This document shows, one piece after another, positions 55,512 through 64,000 of a stretch of 64,000 nucleotides of DNA. How positions within the stretch are numbered: position 1 is the stretch's first letter; each line of letters starts with the position of its first letter. The position numbers were made by a program, and so were the translations under genes. The notes below the pieces were generated by a model. The model was not told the DNA's origin. It saw only the letters and a program-made list of their open reading frames with translations, and searched no databases. The stretch is from assembly GCF_024763615.1 (NCBI RefSeq), contig NC_077224.1:88112712-88176711 (forward strand), given 5' to 3'. The stretch comes from Phlebotomus papatasi (taxonomy: Eukaryota; Arthropoda; Insecta; Diptera; Psychodidae).

Positions 55512-56414
55512 CTCCCTCCGTTCCGAAATAAGTCGTACGTTTGGGGAAAAATTAGGGATTAAGGAATGGTTTCAGAGAATGTTTTTGTTATTTGCAAATA
55601 TTTTATGTATGAACTATCCTCCATGTTCAGGGATAATATGGGGATCCTATCACGATGGTAAGTTGAGGATTCGATATGTTGAAGTTGTCCATTTTTCGCG
55701 TTTTTTTCAAAGAGCTCCGGTAGATAGTTAATTACTAAAATATGGACTGTGATTAACATTACAGGCTAGAATTTGTTCTAAATTTTTAGTATGCACAAGT
55801 AGAACTCAACAGTTATTACCGATATGACATTTTTTATTGCTTAAATTTTGCAGAATGAACAATAAAAAGAACATTCTTTTTTATGTGTTCGAATATCTGG
55901 ATGCAAAATGGTGAGAGATAGGGACTTAGGACCTTCAGCGGACCCCACATAAGTTGACCCTGGAACCATTTATATGTTTCTCTAAAACATATGCAGAATT
56001 GAAAAAAGGAATCGCACGACATGCTTTCGAGCAATCCCAAAAAACATGATTTTAGAGGGGAAGGGGAGGGGTGGGGGCAAAATGAAGGACATATTAATGG
56101 TCCCAGGGTCAACTTATGGGGGGTCCCTCGAAGGTCCCAAGTCTGTATCTCTCACCATTCCGTACCTATTTTAGATTGAAAATAAAACGCCAAAAATAAG
56201 ACATTTTTAAGACATTCGTTCCTCAACATATCATCAAGACTGGACCCCAATTTTAGTACTGGACCTTAGCAATAGTTCTTTACAAGAAATAATTGTTGAT
56301 ACACAAAACATTTACCAACAAACTTTTCCTTAATCCCATTTTTTCCCAAACGTATGACTTATTTCGGAACAAGAATTTTTCCCAAACGTACGACTTATTT
56401 CGGAACGGAGGGAG
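55512..56414. mobile_element. Stowaway-like TA-flanked element (903 bp)
   Basis: The left end CTCCCTCCGTTCCGAAATAA and right end TTATTTCGGAACGGAGGGAG are perfect inverted repeats that continue for about 40 bases, flanked by TA on both sides. CTCCCTCCGTT is the terminal motif known from plant Stowaway MITEs of the Tc1/mariner superfamily. No transposase is seen inside. Confidence 0.8.
55901..56157. repeat. Inverted repeat nested within the Stowaway-like element
   Basis: GGTGAGAGATAGGGACTTAG and ACATAAGTTGACCCTGG are mirrored by CCAGGGTCAACTTATGG and CTGTATCTCTCACC. Confidence 0.7.
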
Positions 56415-57031
56415 TATTATTTTAAGTGGATTAGTCATAAACGATCCAGATATCGAAGCGCCCGGATTAGCACACTTGACTATAGTTGCATGCAAGTCCC
56501 AAAGTCTCAAGTTTTAAATGTAATATTTTTAAATTGATTTTTTAATTCCTTCTTCTTAAGAAGTGTTGCTTGGAACCTTGTAGACAGTTTATCGTCTTTA
56601 TTTACTCTAAAATCATTCTTAATAATGCATTGAAAAATGAATAAAAATGTAGACAGAGCTTTGGTGCCCTAGTTCGGCCACCTTTATTCTCATAGTTCCT
56701 TGTCCTTCGGGAATTCTTTCAATGGCTTTTTCGTGTCATCTCGTTTGTCGAAGCTACATTTTTTATTCTATTGCATTGTATAATAATCTTTAGATAATGT
56801 AAAAACTAAAAATTTATGGAAATTCGAGGAACAAAAAAGGTGGCCGGAATTGCAAGCTGACCGGAATTTGGCACACTTACCCTAGAGTTTCCATTTATTT
56901 TTTTACCCAAGACACTATTAGAGCATCAAATTCCACTAATTGTAATTCCACTAAAATTGTTCTAATATTTATCATTAGAACAATTTTATTTGAAATTGGA
57001 CATTGTCATTAATGATGAGGCAAATAAGACT

Positions 57032-57313
57032 TTAACCTCTGTAGCCAATAAAACAATAATATTGTGTAGGATTATTTAAACCGATATCTACACAGCCAGA
57101 TGTCGATTCTACAAAAGTGTCTTGGCTAAAAGCTAAATAGCTTTCTACGTTCGATTTTCGAATTTTCAAACTAGGGACAGGGTGGGCTTTGAGCTCTGGA
57201 GCTAGATTGTTATACGATTTTATCGCATATTTTGACAGGAATCTAGGTCTAACAGTTATTTTATTTAGTTCCACAATCTTTTTGTAGAGATAAATTATAT
57301 TACGTTTAAGCAA
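57032..57313 (-). pseudogene. Possible C-terminal tail of a non-LTR retrotransposon ORF
   Basis: The minus-strand frame reads RPRFLSKYAIKSYNNLAPEL followed by SLKIRKSNVESYL, which resembles the conserved tail (IkxWNxLPxxL...Sxxx-FKxxLxxYL) of CR1/Jockey-like proteins. No other domain remains. Could be chance. Confidence 0.35.
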
Positions 57314-58967
57314 AATTTCCTTTAGAAATATTCGAAAAAGTCGTATATCAATGTAGCCCCATAGCTCAAAGTAACCCCACTTCCCCCTAAACTTTCTCGC
57401 AAGAATGTGGAAACTTATACAGCAGTCCTTTTTAAAACTAATCTTAATGAATTTACTTACTGATAATAATGGAAGGGAAATGATATAAAAATCGTTACTT
57501 CGATTTTCCTTACAACAAATTGAAGACTTACACTGTTGACACTCGAAAGCCTTCGAAATTCGAAAGGGGTGTTACATCAGTCACCCATCGGCATTATTAA
57601 GAAGTCACAATATCTCACTGGTCCTTAAAATCGTTAATTCGAGAATGTCCTGTCAATCTATAAAAGTTTCAGAATCCCAGAAAACTTATTAAGTCTTAAT
57701 TCATACGAAAAAAATGATAACTTAATATTATACTTATGATGAAATATTAAGCATGATTGAATATAGAATCTAATAAATTGATTAAAATGACTAAAGCTAA
57801 TCCTCAACAAAAAGTGCTTTTCTGGTTTTTCTCAATACGAGAAGTACCTTGTTCTGACTAGATCCATTGACACTTCCTCAAATCATTTAACTAAGCATTG
57901 CATGGCGTATAATTTCCTAACTCCAAATACTTCGCTCCGGAAATAACCCTGGAAGTGCTCTTAACCTTAAACCTAACCTCTATTAGTTCACAAACTGACC
58001 TATAAAAATATGATTTTTTTGTGCATTTTTTAAAGCTTTGTTCTGAGTGTATTCTTGAGTCGTGTCTTGCAAAATAATTTACCGTTCGAGCAAGTGATTG
58101 TCGGTTTCATTTGTGGTTTCGAGGTGCAGGATTAATTTCCTCTAATTCATTGAATTCAATCATTCCAATTCAACCACAAATCTCCCACGTCTCACAGATA
58201 TATGCTAAATAGATTTTATTTTCATCCCATATCAATCGCAGGGAGATAAGAGAATTCCACAGAGTATGATGAGCTTTTTTCTAGGAAAAAAAAACTTCTA
58301 AAATCGTCTAATGCAATCATTTCATCATACCGCGCAGTTGCAATAGAGGGGGCTTAACATAATTTTTCTGATCTTTGTGATACAAATAGGAATAGTTTAA
58401 GTTTTAAATCTTTTTTAAAATTAACACATATTTAAACGGTACAATGTCGCTATCAAATTTTATGGATTTCTTAAATTATCCATGTAATATATTTCTTAGT
58501 GTTTAATTCTAATTTTTTCCTCCTTTCCAAGAAAAATTTATGAGCATCGGTCAGTACGGTCATTAGGTTTATTGTTAAAGTTAAAGTGGAGTTCGAACAG
58601 TTAAAAAATAGGAAAATAGTAACTCACTGCATTGTTCTATTCATTATTTTATCTTTAAAATTTTATCAATTTTAGCCTTTCCGGACTACTGACACTAACT
58701 AAAACTTTAAGTCTGCTTTATAATTATATGAGTGAGGCTCTATTTTGGCCTTTATTTGTTAATATTTGTATTACGGAAAGTATTATGTTTAAATAACTGA
58801 GGACCAGTCGCTGTCTAGGCGACTGCTGTACTACTGAGTTATGGGGGTAGCGGGGATACTTACTCTGACTGAGTTTTCTGTCTGACTTTATGTCAATCAT
58901 GCTTACATTTCAACTTGTTATCGTCTCACACCAAGTCTTCTAGTGCTAACTGCATCATATGATTCCC

Positions 58968-59050
58968 CAATATCTCAGTGGTAGAGCAGTCTCCTAAATA
59001 GGGAAAAGTCCTTTGTTCAAGTCCGAGTGGAGGCAGGAGTTTTCCTGTCT
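58968..59050 (+). repeat. tRNA-like SINE or tRNA pseudogene
   Basis: ATATCTCAGTGGTAGAGCAG is a good A-box/D-arm and TTTGTTCAAGTCCGAGTGG a good B-box/T-arm, at tRNA spacing. The acceptor stem does not pair well, so it is probably a SINE head or tRNA relic. Confidence 0.5.
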
Positions 59051-59149
59051 CAGGTGTTTTGTTTACCCATTTTGACTGAAACCAATAATTAAAAATTATG
59101 TTAATTAAATTACAAACCTAGATAAACACATGTTCAAAACACTCTAACG

Positions 59150-60196
59150 GTGATATCACACTAGGATTTTCACAATTTAATTTTAAATTCAATTGAGCCA
59201 ATTGAGCATTATAAGATTTCTAGAATTTACTTGAAAATTCTCACAGCCAGGACACATTTTGCAAGAAATTTGCTCAATTTTAAATAGTTCCGCGAGATTT
59301 TTGATTGTGAATGACTCCGGAAAATGTGTGATAGTACTTAAAATGTCTTATAAGTCACTTAATTTTTATGCAGAAGGATCCTCAAAGCCAGAAGAAAGGG
59401 TTGTAGGCAAGGGGCTCATGAAGATACTCTCATACATCGTATGAGGTTATTCCAACTGCGATTTCTTGACACAACAATTTCATTTGAATGGCTTTGGAAA
59501 GCTTAATGAATTACTCTCGATACTTAAGCTTCACTCGCGTACAAGTTTATCACTAATCACTGTACTTATTTTAATTTTTTGGCCACAAATAATAATTAAT
59601 TATGCGTGAATATATTTAATATGAACACTTTTCTTCATAAAGCTACTAGTTTAACTGCAATAAAATTGAAATTAATGAGCAATTTTAACATTTTAATTTG
59701 CTGACTTCAAATTTAATTCAGCAACCACACTTATGCTGTTTTAGCATATTTAAACATGTTTCAGTGGACCAAGTTTTAGTTTATATCCTTATCTTCTAAA
59801 TAAATTGAATTGAATTTCTTCTAAATAAATTGAATTATATCAATAAATAGGCAAAAATCTATCATTATATTGATGGGGAAACCGAAAATCGTCGAGAAAT
59901 GGAATCTCTCAAGGAAAACTCATCAACTTTTCTCAAAGCTTTCGGCTCAGGCTCCGAGCCTTCATCTTTCATTCCGAGCCGAAAGCTTTAAGAAAAGTTG
60001 ATGAGTTTTCCTTGAGAAATTCCATTTCCCGACGATTTCCGGTTTCCCCATCAATATAGTTATCTTCACGTCGGTTTTTGCTTCACAAAAATCTATCAAT
60101 TTGAATGATTTTTAATGCAAAATAACGCATAGGAACAATTCATCTGAAAATTAAATTGAATTTTCAAATTGAAAAAATCCTAGTGTGATAGCACGG
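59150..60196. repeat. Inverted-repeat element with a nested hairpin
   Basis: The left end ATATCACACTAGGATTTTCA and right end AAAAAATCCTAGTGTGATAG are inverted, with AT-rich subterminal matches. The nested hairpin is listed at 59873-60056. Confidence 0.7.
59873..60056. repeat. Near-perfect 85-base-arm hairpin
   Basis: ATATTGATGGGGAAACCG to CTTTCGGCTC is mirrored by GAGCCGAAAGCTTT to CCCCATCAATAT with only a few mismatches and a short loop. Such a hairpin could be a MITE or a small-RNA source. Confidence 0.8.
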
Positions 60197-61214
60197 TAAT
60201 ATTAATTAAATAGCTTTAGAATTGGGTTGTTTCTTCTTCAGTTTGTTAGATAAGATCTGGGAATTTATATGGGCAGAAGCTCTTAAGGAAATCGTGTGGA
60301 TGAGGGCCTTAGCCGCCAGAGATTCTTCAGAATCATCAGCGTTCGTCCTACCGATCCACTCCTTATCGAAGTCTAACACGAACTATATATCATTGCTATT
60401 CCTGTGTGTGCGAAACATGAAAGCTTTCTTCTACATTTATTCACTCTATTTATTGTCCTTATGCTTGTTATCAGCCCAGAGCCCAAACGGTAAGAGATAT
60501 CGACTTCTGGTATTCGGTGACCCCTCGTCCCATAAATGCATATTCCCAAATGACATATATTTTTTTTTAGAAAGATTAGTTTAAATATTGACATCTGTGA
60601 ACATATTAAGTCATGTAACTTTTAAACCGGCCTTCAAAGTTGAAGCCACTTTCTCACATTCATATACAGATTCGTATGGAAATTTTTCTGCAATCGTGAC
60701 CGTTACACGATATATGTCACAATTGAGGTGTGCCTTGTACACAGGACTCTGTGCCTTTTAAAGAGGGATAAATATTCTATAATGTCCATCTAAAAACATT
60801 TTCGTAACTCGAAGTGTAAGCTAAGTTTGGAAGAAATTTATGAGTTGGCTTCAAACAGCCCCATATTAAAAAAAACCTTTTGCCAGGTGGTAGTTTTAAG
60901 CTCAAAATTTTAAATTCAACTGTGCCCCTTCAGTTGCAAATGTGCGACACTGTGGTTTTGCACTAAGTTTGGACTACAAAATAAGTTGATTTCAATTTTT
61001 GCCAATGTTGGATGTTCCTTGTGTACTGTTTCAATAATATTTTTCAAGTTCATGGAGTTGATATGGCCTGGTGGTCTCCCATGGGAGTTTATAATAACTT
61101 CGCAACACACATCTTGGGGCTTATCAGGAGAGTTTTTATGACGAAAGAACCATACGAGGCGCCTCTGGTTCTATCTCCCATTCCCAAGTAAATTATGTGG
61201 CCAGAGAGAAGGCA

Positions 61215-61220
61215 TATAAG
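61215..61220 (+). promoter_or_regulatory. Candidate TATA box of the cytochrome b5 gene
   Basis: GCATATAAGAGG lies 250 bases upstream of the ATG; a start site near 61245 would leave a 5' UTR of about 220 bases. Position and context are reasonable, without further support. Confidence 0.4.
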
Positions 61221-61468
61221 AGGGAGGGCATTTGTATGAATTCACAATACGAAGAGTAACGCTCAACAGTTCAAAAATATTCAATCAGCACTCGTTCCTG
61301 GTCACGTCCAGTCGTCTTCTCTGGAATAAGAAGTACAAAGAAAAAGCGCGAGTTTTAACTGAAAGTGAGAATTAAATCTTGATTCTGGTGAAATTTTTAG
61401 TGTGTGGAATCCCCAAAAAAAAATTTATTTAAATCTTGAGTGGTTTTGTGTGTGCGTGGTTAAAAAAA

Positions 61469-61714
61469 ATGGAATCCAGAAGTGACTTAGCACAGTCCTT
61501 TGAGACGAACAATTTTGTCCAATTTGCCATGAATGCTCTGAGATTGCGTCGGCAGAAGCCACTTCATCACCTGGAGACGAGTCTCAGTGAGCCCGAGGAG
61601 GAAATTGAATTACCTGAAATTTCCCTGGAGGAAGTGGCAAATCATGACAGTGCCTCAGATTGCTGGATTGTCATTTACGATCGTATCTACGATGTGACAA
61701 AATTTCTCAAATTG
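61469..61714 (+). CDS. Cytochrome b5-like gene, exon 1
   Basis: 82 codons from MESRSDLAQSFETNNFVQF to KFLKL. The ATG is the first in frame after the presumed 5' UTR. The exon ends just before the HPGG motif, a classic place for an intron in b5 genes. Confidence 0.85.
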
Positions 61715-62006
61715 GTATGGAGATGGAAAATTTTATAGATATCTCCTGGGTAATATAGGACCATCTTAATTGAATTTCTCTCTCTCTTGGCAATTCTTTT
61801 GCTCCCTGGACACACTGTAGCATCCGGGTGGTGACTACTTACTCCTTGAAAATGCGGGCAGAGATGCCACAATTGCCTTTCGTGGTTCCGGACACAGTCA
61901 GGAAGCTGTAGATTCGCTCAAGAAATGGATGATTGGACAGTTGCCTGAAAAAGAAAGAATATTTCGCTGCGATAAACCCATCTTCAAGATAGATTTGCCA
62001 CAGTGA
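61469..62006 (+). CDS. Cytochrome b5-domain protein (143 aa)
   Basis: Two exons, 61469-61714 and 61821-62006, joined at a codon boundary across a 106-base intron (GTATGG to ACTGTAG). Residues about 50-125 form a cytochrome b5 heme domain: ISLEEVANHDSASDCWIVIY, YDVTKFLKLHPGGDYLLLEN and ATIAFRGSGHSQEA. The two heme-binding His are at 83 (HPGG) and 107 (GSGH), 24 residues apart as in classical b5. There is no C-terminal membrane anchor and no fused oxidoreductase or desaturase domain. The roughly 50-residue N-terminal extension is not recognised. Probably a soluble electron carrier; partner unknown. Unrelated to the TEP genes apart from position. Confidence 0.88.
61821..62006 (+). CDS. Cytochrome b5-like gene, exon 2
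   Basis: 61 codons plus stop. Begins HPGGDYLLLENAGRDATIAF and ends IFKIDLPQ. Carries both heme ligands. Confidence 0.87.
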   Translation, partial: HPGGDYLLLENAGRDATIAFRGSGHSQEAVDSLKKWMIGQLPEKERIFRCDKPIFKIDLPQ

Positions 62007-62512
62007 TCACTTCGAAGATTTGCATCTTGATCCAGAACAGTATTTAAAATCACGCCTCTTAAAGCAAAATTGTATTTTTAAGACAGAAGCACATCCACCG
62101 TCTAATCATTACAGTCACTGTTAAATAACTTCATCGTTTTTTTATTTATCCTATTACAATTATCAGACTAAAAAGTCCCTACACATTGGAAACTATTTTC
62201 CAATTTCCTTCAAAAAAGCAATTTTGACGAAAATTGCTTCCAATGGAGATCCTTAAAGCGGTCTTCAGACTAGAGGTTTAGCCCAATTCCCGTAGGTCTC
62301 AAAATTCTAAATAGCGTGTAATTTAATTGATTTTTGAGAGTATAATAGATTATTTATCTTTAATAATACAATCCTAAGATAAATTTTCCCAAAAAAGCAT
62401 GATTGATAAGAAATTAGAGCAGTCAAGCCATTTGGCTAAGCCTTAGGTCTGAAGCCCGTATAAGTCACTATCATATGTCATGAATTATTAATATTTTAAA
62501 ATATTTTAGAAG

Positions 62513-62733
62513 AAGTCTTTCAGGTTTCGCACACACTCTGCCTCGAACACTTCATGTTCTTCCTGTATTCCTTCAATGAATCTGCCCTATCTATGGCAAA
62601 ATATTTTAGTTGCTAGTCTTTAGTCACACATTTCCTGAGAAAAATAGGTTAGATTCTCCAAAGGAATATGCAAAAAATATGAAGTGTTCGAAGCTAGAGT
62701 GTGTGCGAAGCCTCAAAGCTTTCTACCAATCCT
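62513..62733. repeat. GCTTCGCACACACTCTG-type MITE
   Basis: AGTCTTTCAGGTTTCGCACA and CTCGAACACTTCATGTT on the left mirror AATATGAAGTGTTCGAAGCT and GTGTGTGCGAAGCCTCAAAG on the right. The same family as the outer element at 10611-11383 and the fragment at 7236-7330. Confidence 0.75.
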
Positions 62734-63599
62734 AAACATCATTTTCTTGTTAATACTAATTAATAAACATTTATTAGTGTCCTAATAAGGTTGCGTAGCA
62801 GAAAATATTAAGCTTAATTGTTTTCTTTTTGAAGCTTTACTTGCGTTCAAAGCTTTAATTTTAATCCTATTTAATAACACGTTAATATAAATAATGATTG
62901 TTTAAAAAAATCGTGTGAATAATCCTAAATGAAAAAATTAATGTTTACGAGAATATTTTGTATTTTTTAGCAAGTCTTTTAATTAGGAATTTGAGAATGA
63001 AAAAAGTTGAGATCAGTTGTCAGTGCAACTCACGGGAGAAAACCACGCCCTCATGCGGGAAAAAGGTTGTCAGTGTCTCTGAATAATCCGTATTTAAATC
63101 CGAATAAAGCTTATTCGAAGTGAAAAAAGTCAAAAACATTTTTAAAAAAAAAGTAAAAATATTTATGTAGTGTTTGAAGATTCTTTTAATCCATAATTTA
63201 TTAAAAATTCCTCTCAAGTCTCAGATTAACAGATCTTGAATCTCTAAGAAAATATATGGTGGTAATAAAATTAAAAGTTTCTAATTTCATGATTTATCTA
63301 TTTAAATTTACTTAATGATCTTCTACATTTGAAGGTTTGATCAGCCTTAAAAGTAAATAAAACCTAAAAATAAGTTTAACACCTCCTTTTTTCGATTCGT
63401 TGTTGTGAACTTTGTAACATCCCAACTTAGAAACTTAAAAAAATTGACACTTTAAAATTAAGGATGTTTAATGGAGAATACGAATTAGCCTTGTGTGTCA
63501 GACACACTTATGACTTAAGCTGAGAAGTGGTTTACCATAATTATAATAAAAAAATGGACTATATTCTCATCAGTTTCCCACTAACCCATCTGTCTGTTT

Positions 63600-63893
63600 A
63601 ACCCTTTAACACTTTAAGGATGATTGGGACACCGGTGTCCCAAAAATAAAACCAAATTTTCGGACTATTTATAGGACAAAATAACTTTCCATAGTCAAAA
63701 AATAAGTTTTTAGTTTTGTTACACTGGTGCCCAGCACGTCTTTAAAGGGTTAAGGACGAGTGGCACACCGGTGTCCCAAGAACTAAAACATTCTTTTTCA
63801 AACTATATAAAGTTATTTTCTCCTCTAAATAATCCAAAAATTGGTTTTTATTTTAGGGACACCAGTGTCTCATTTGTCATTAAAGGGTTAAGT
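63600..63893. repeat. Two tandem AACCCTTTAA/GACACCGGTGTCCCA element copies
   Basis: GATTGGGACACCGGTGTCCC near 63629 and AGTGGCACACCGGTGTCCCA near 63758 each follow a TTAAAGGGTTAAGG-like end. Related to 12537-13059. Confidence 0.65.
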
Positions 63894-64000
63894 CGTAAAT
63901 CTGTCTAGAGCATTTCAAAGCCAATTTAAAAATTTAACACTTAAAGATTTTTTCTTAGAATTGAGGGGAATATCGCAGATTGACATTTAAAAAAGAAGCA

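Larger units (their letters stand above)
55142..56886. repeat. Nested MITE complex, outer element
   Basis: Outer ends GGGTAAGTGTGCCAAATTTC and GAATTTGGCACACTTACCCT are inverted. Inside is the Stowaway-like element 55512-56414, and inside that a further inverted repeat (about 55901-56157), making three levels. Confidence 0.75.
51100..61200. other. Intergenic region between TEP B and the cytochrome b5 gene
   Basis: No intact gene found. 53110-55140 is AT-rich with no recognised feature. The rest contains a LINE-type fragment (52300-53108), a nested MITE complex (55142-56886), a possible retroposon tail (57032-57313), a tRNA-like piece (58968-59050) and another nested foldback (59150-60196). 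Confidence 0.6.
62007..64000. other. Downstream flank, repeats only
   Basis: Contains a transposon remnant (about 62250-62462, related to 42095-42420), an inverted-repeat MITE (62513-62733) and two adjacent copies of the AACCCTTTAA element end (63600-63893). No gene seen and no clear poly(A) signal close to the b5 stop codon. Confidence 0.6.

Noticed and set aside
58968..59050. Functional tRNA gene
   Set aside because: A and B boxes are good but the acceptor stem does not pair, so it is listed as a SINE or tRNA relic.
60222..60584. 120-codon plus-strand ORF with a hydrophobic stretch (FFYIYSLYLLSLCLLS)
   Set aside because: No recognised domain, no splice partners, and T-rich sequence alone can give hydrophobic codons. 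Kept as unsupported.

Overview
The window looks like nuclear DNA of an insect, most likely a lower dipteran; a phlebotomine sand fly or relative is a guess from gene content. Evidence: spliced genes with short (64-65 nt) and long GT-AG introns, AT-rich noncoding DNA packed with foldback elements, an intact Ty3/gypsy-type retrotransposon, and two insect-type thioester-containing proteins (TEPs, complement-like immune effectors).

Layout. (1) 1.45-42.84 kb, plus strand: TEP gene A, with seven constant exons and, between constant exons 4 and 5 (19.36-32.16 kb), an array of 14 alternative cassette exons. Each cassette encodes a different version of the hypervariable segment just before the conserved TTLHKKVPDTITSW block. 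Thirteen carry the FPETWIW-type signature; the last (31,923-32,160) has lost it but keeps acceptor, phase and donor. Every cassette has length 1 mod 3, so of the simple outcomes only the inclusion of exactly one keeps the frame. Decayed cassettes lie among the live ones. Predicted isoforms are 1466-1491 aa. The layout resembles the alternative exons of Drosophila Tep2, but with more cassettes than I know of in any TEP gene. (2) 42.90-50.78 kb, minus strand: TEP gene B, four exons, 1372 aa, tail-to-tail with A and without cassettes. (3) 61.47-62.01 kb, plus strand: a two-exon cytochrome b5-domain gene, 143 aa.

Around the genes: a fresh LTR retrotransposon (1,793-6,238; identical 139-bp LTRs, 5-bp target duplication) lies antisense in intron 1 of A. 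A roughly 20-copy 93-bp minisatellite inside an inverted-terminal-repeat element precedes the cassette array. A CpG-rich 33-bp tandem array lies in the last intron. About 20 MITE or foldback copies, often nested, fill introns and the 51-61 kb intergenic region. Fragments of non-LTR retrotransposons and two tRNA-derived SINE-like segments are also present.

How the genes work together: both TEPs have a signal peptide and a GCGEQ thioester. A keeps the His that in C3 and C4B promotes ester formation; B has Asp at that place, as in C4A. Gene A has STAT-like and kappaB-like sites upstream. Together they look like an inducible, splice-diversified opsonin next to a single-form paralogue. Expression, isoform use and ligands cannot be read from sequence.
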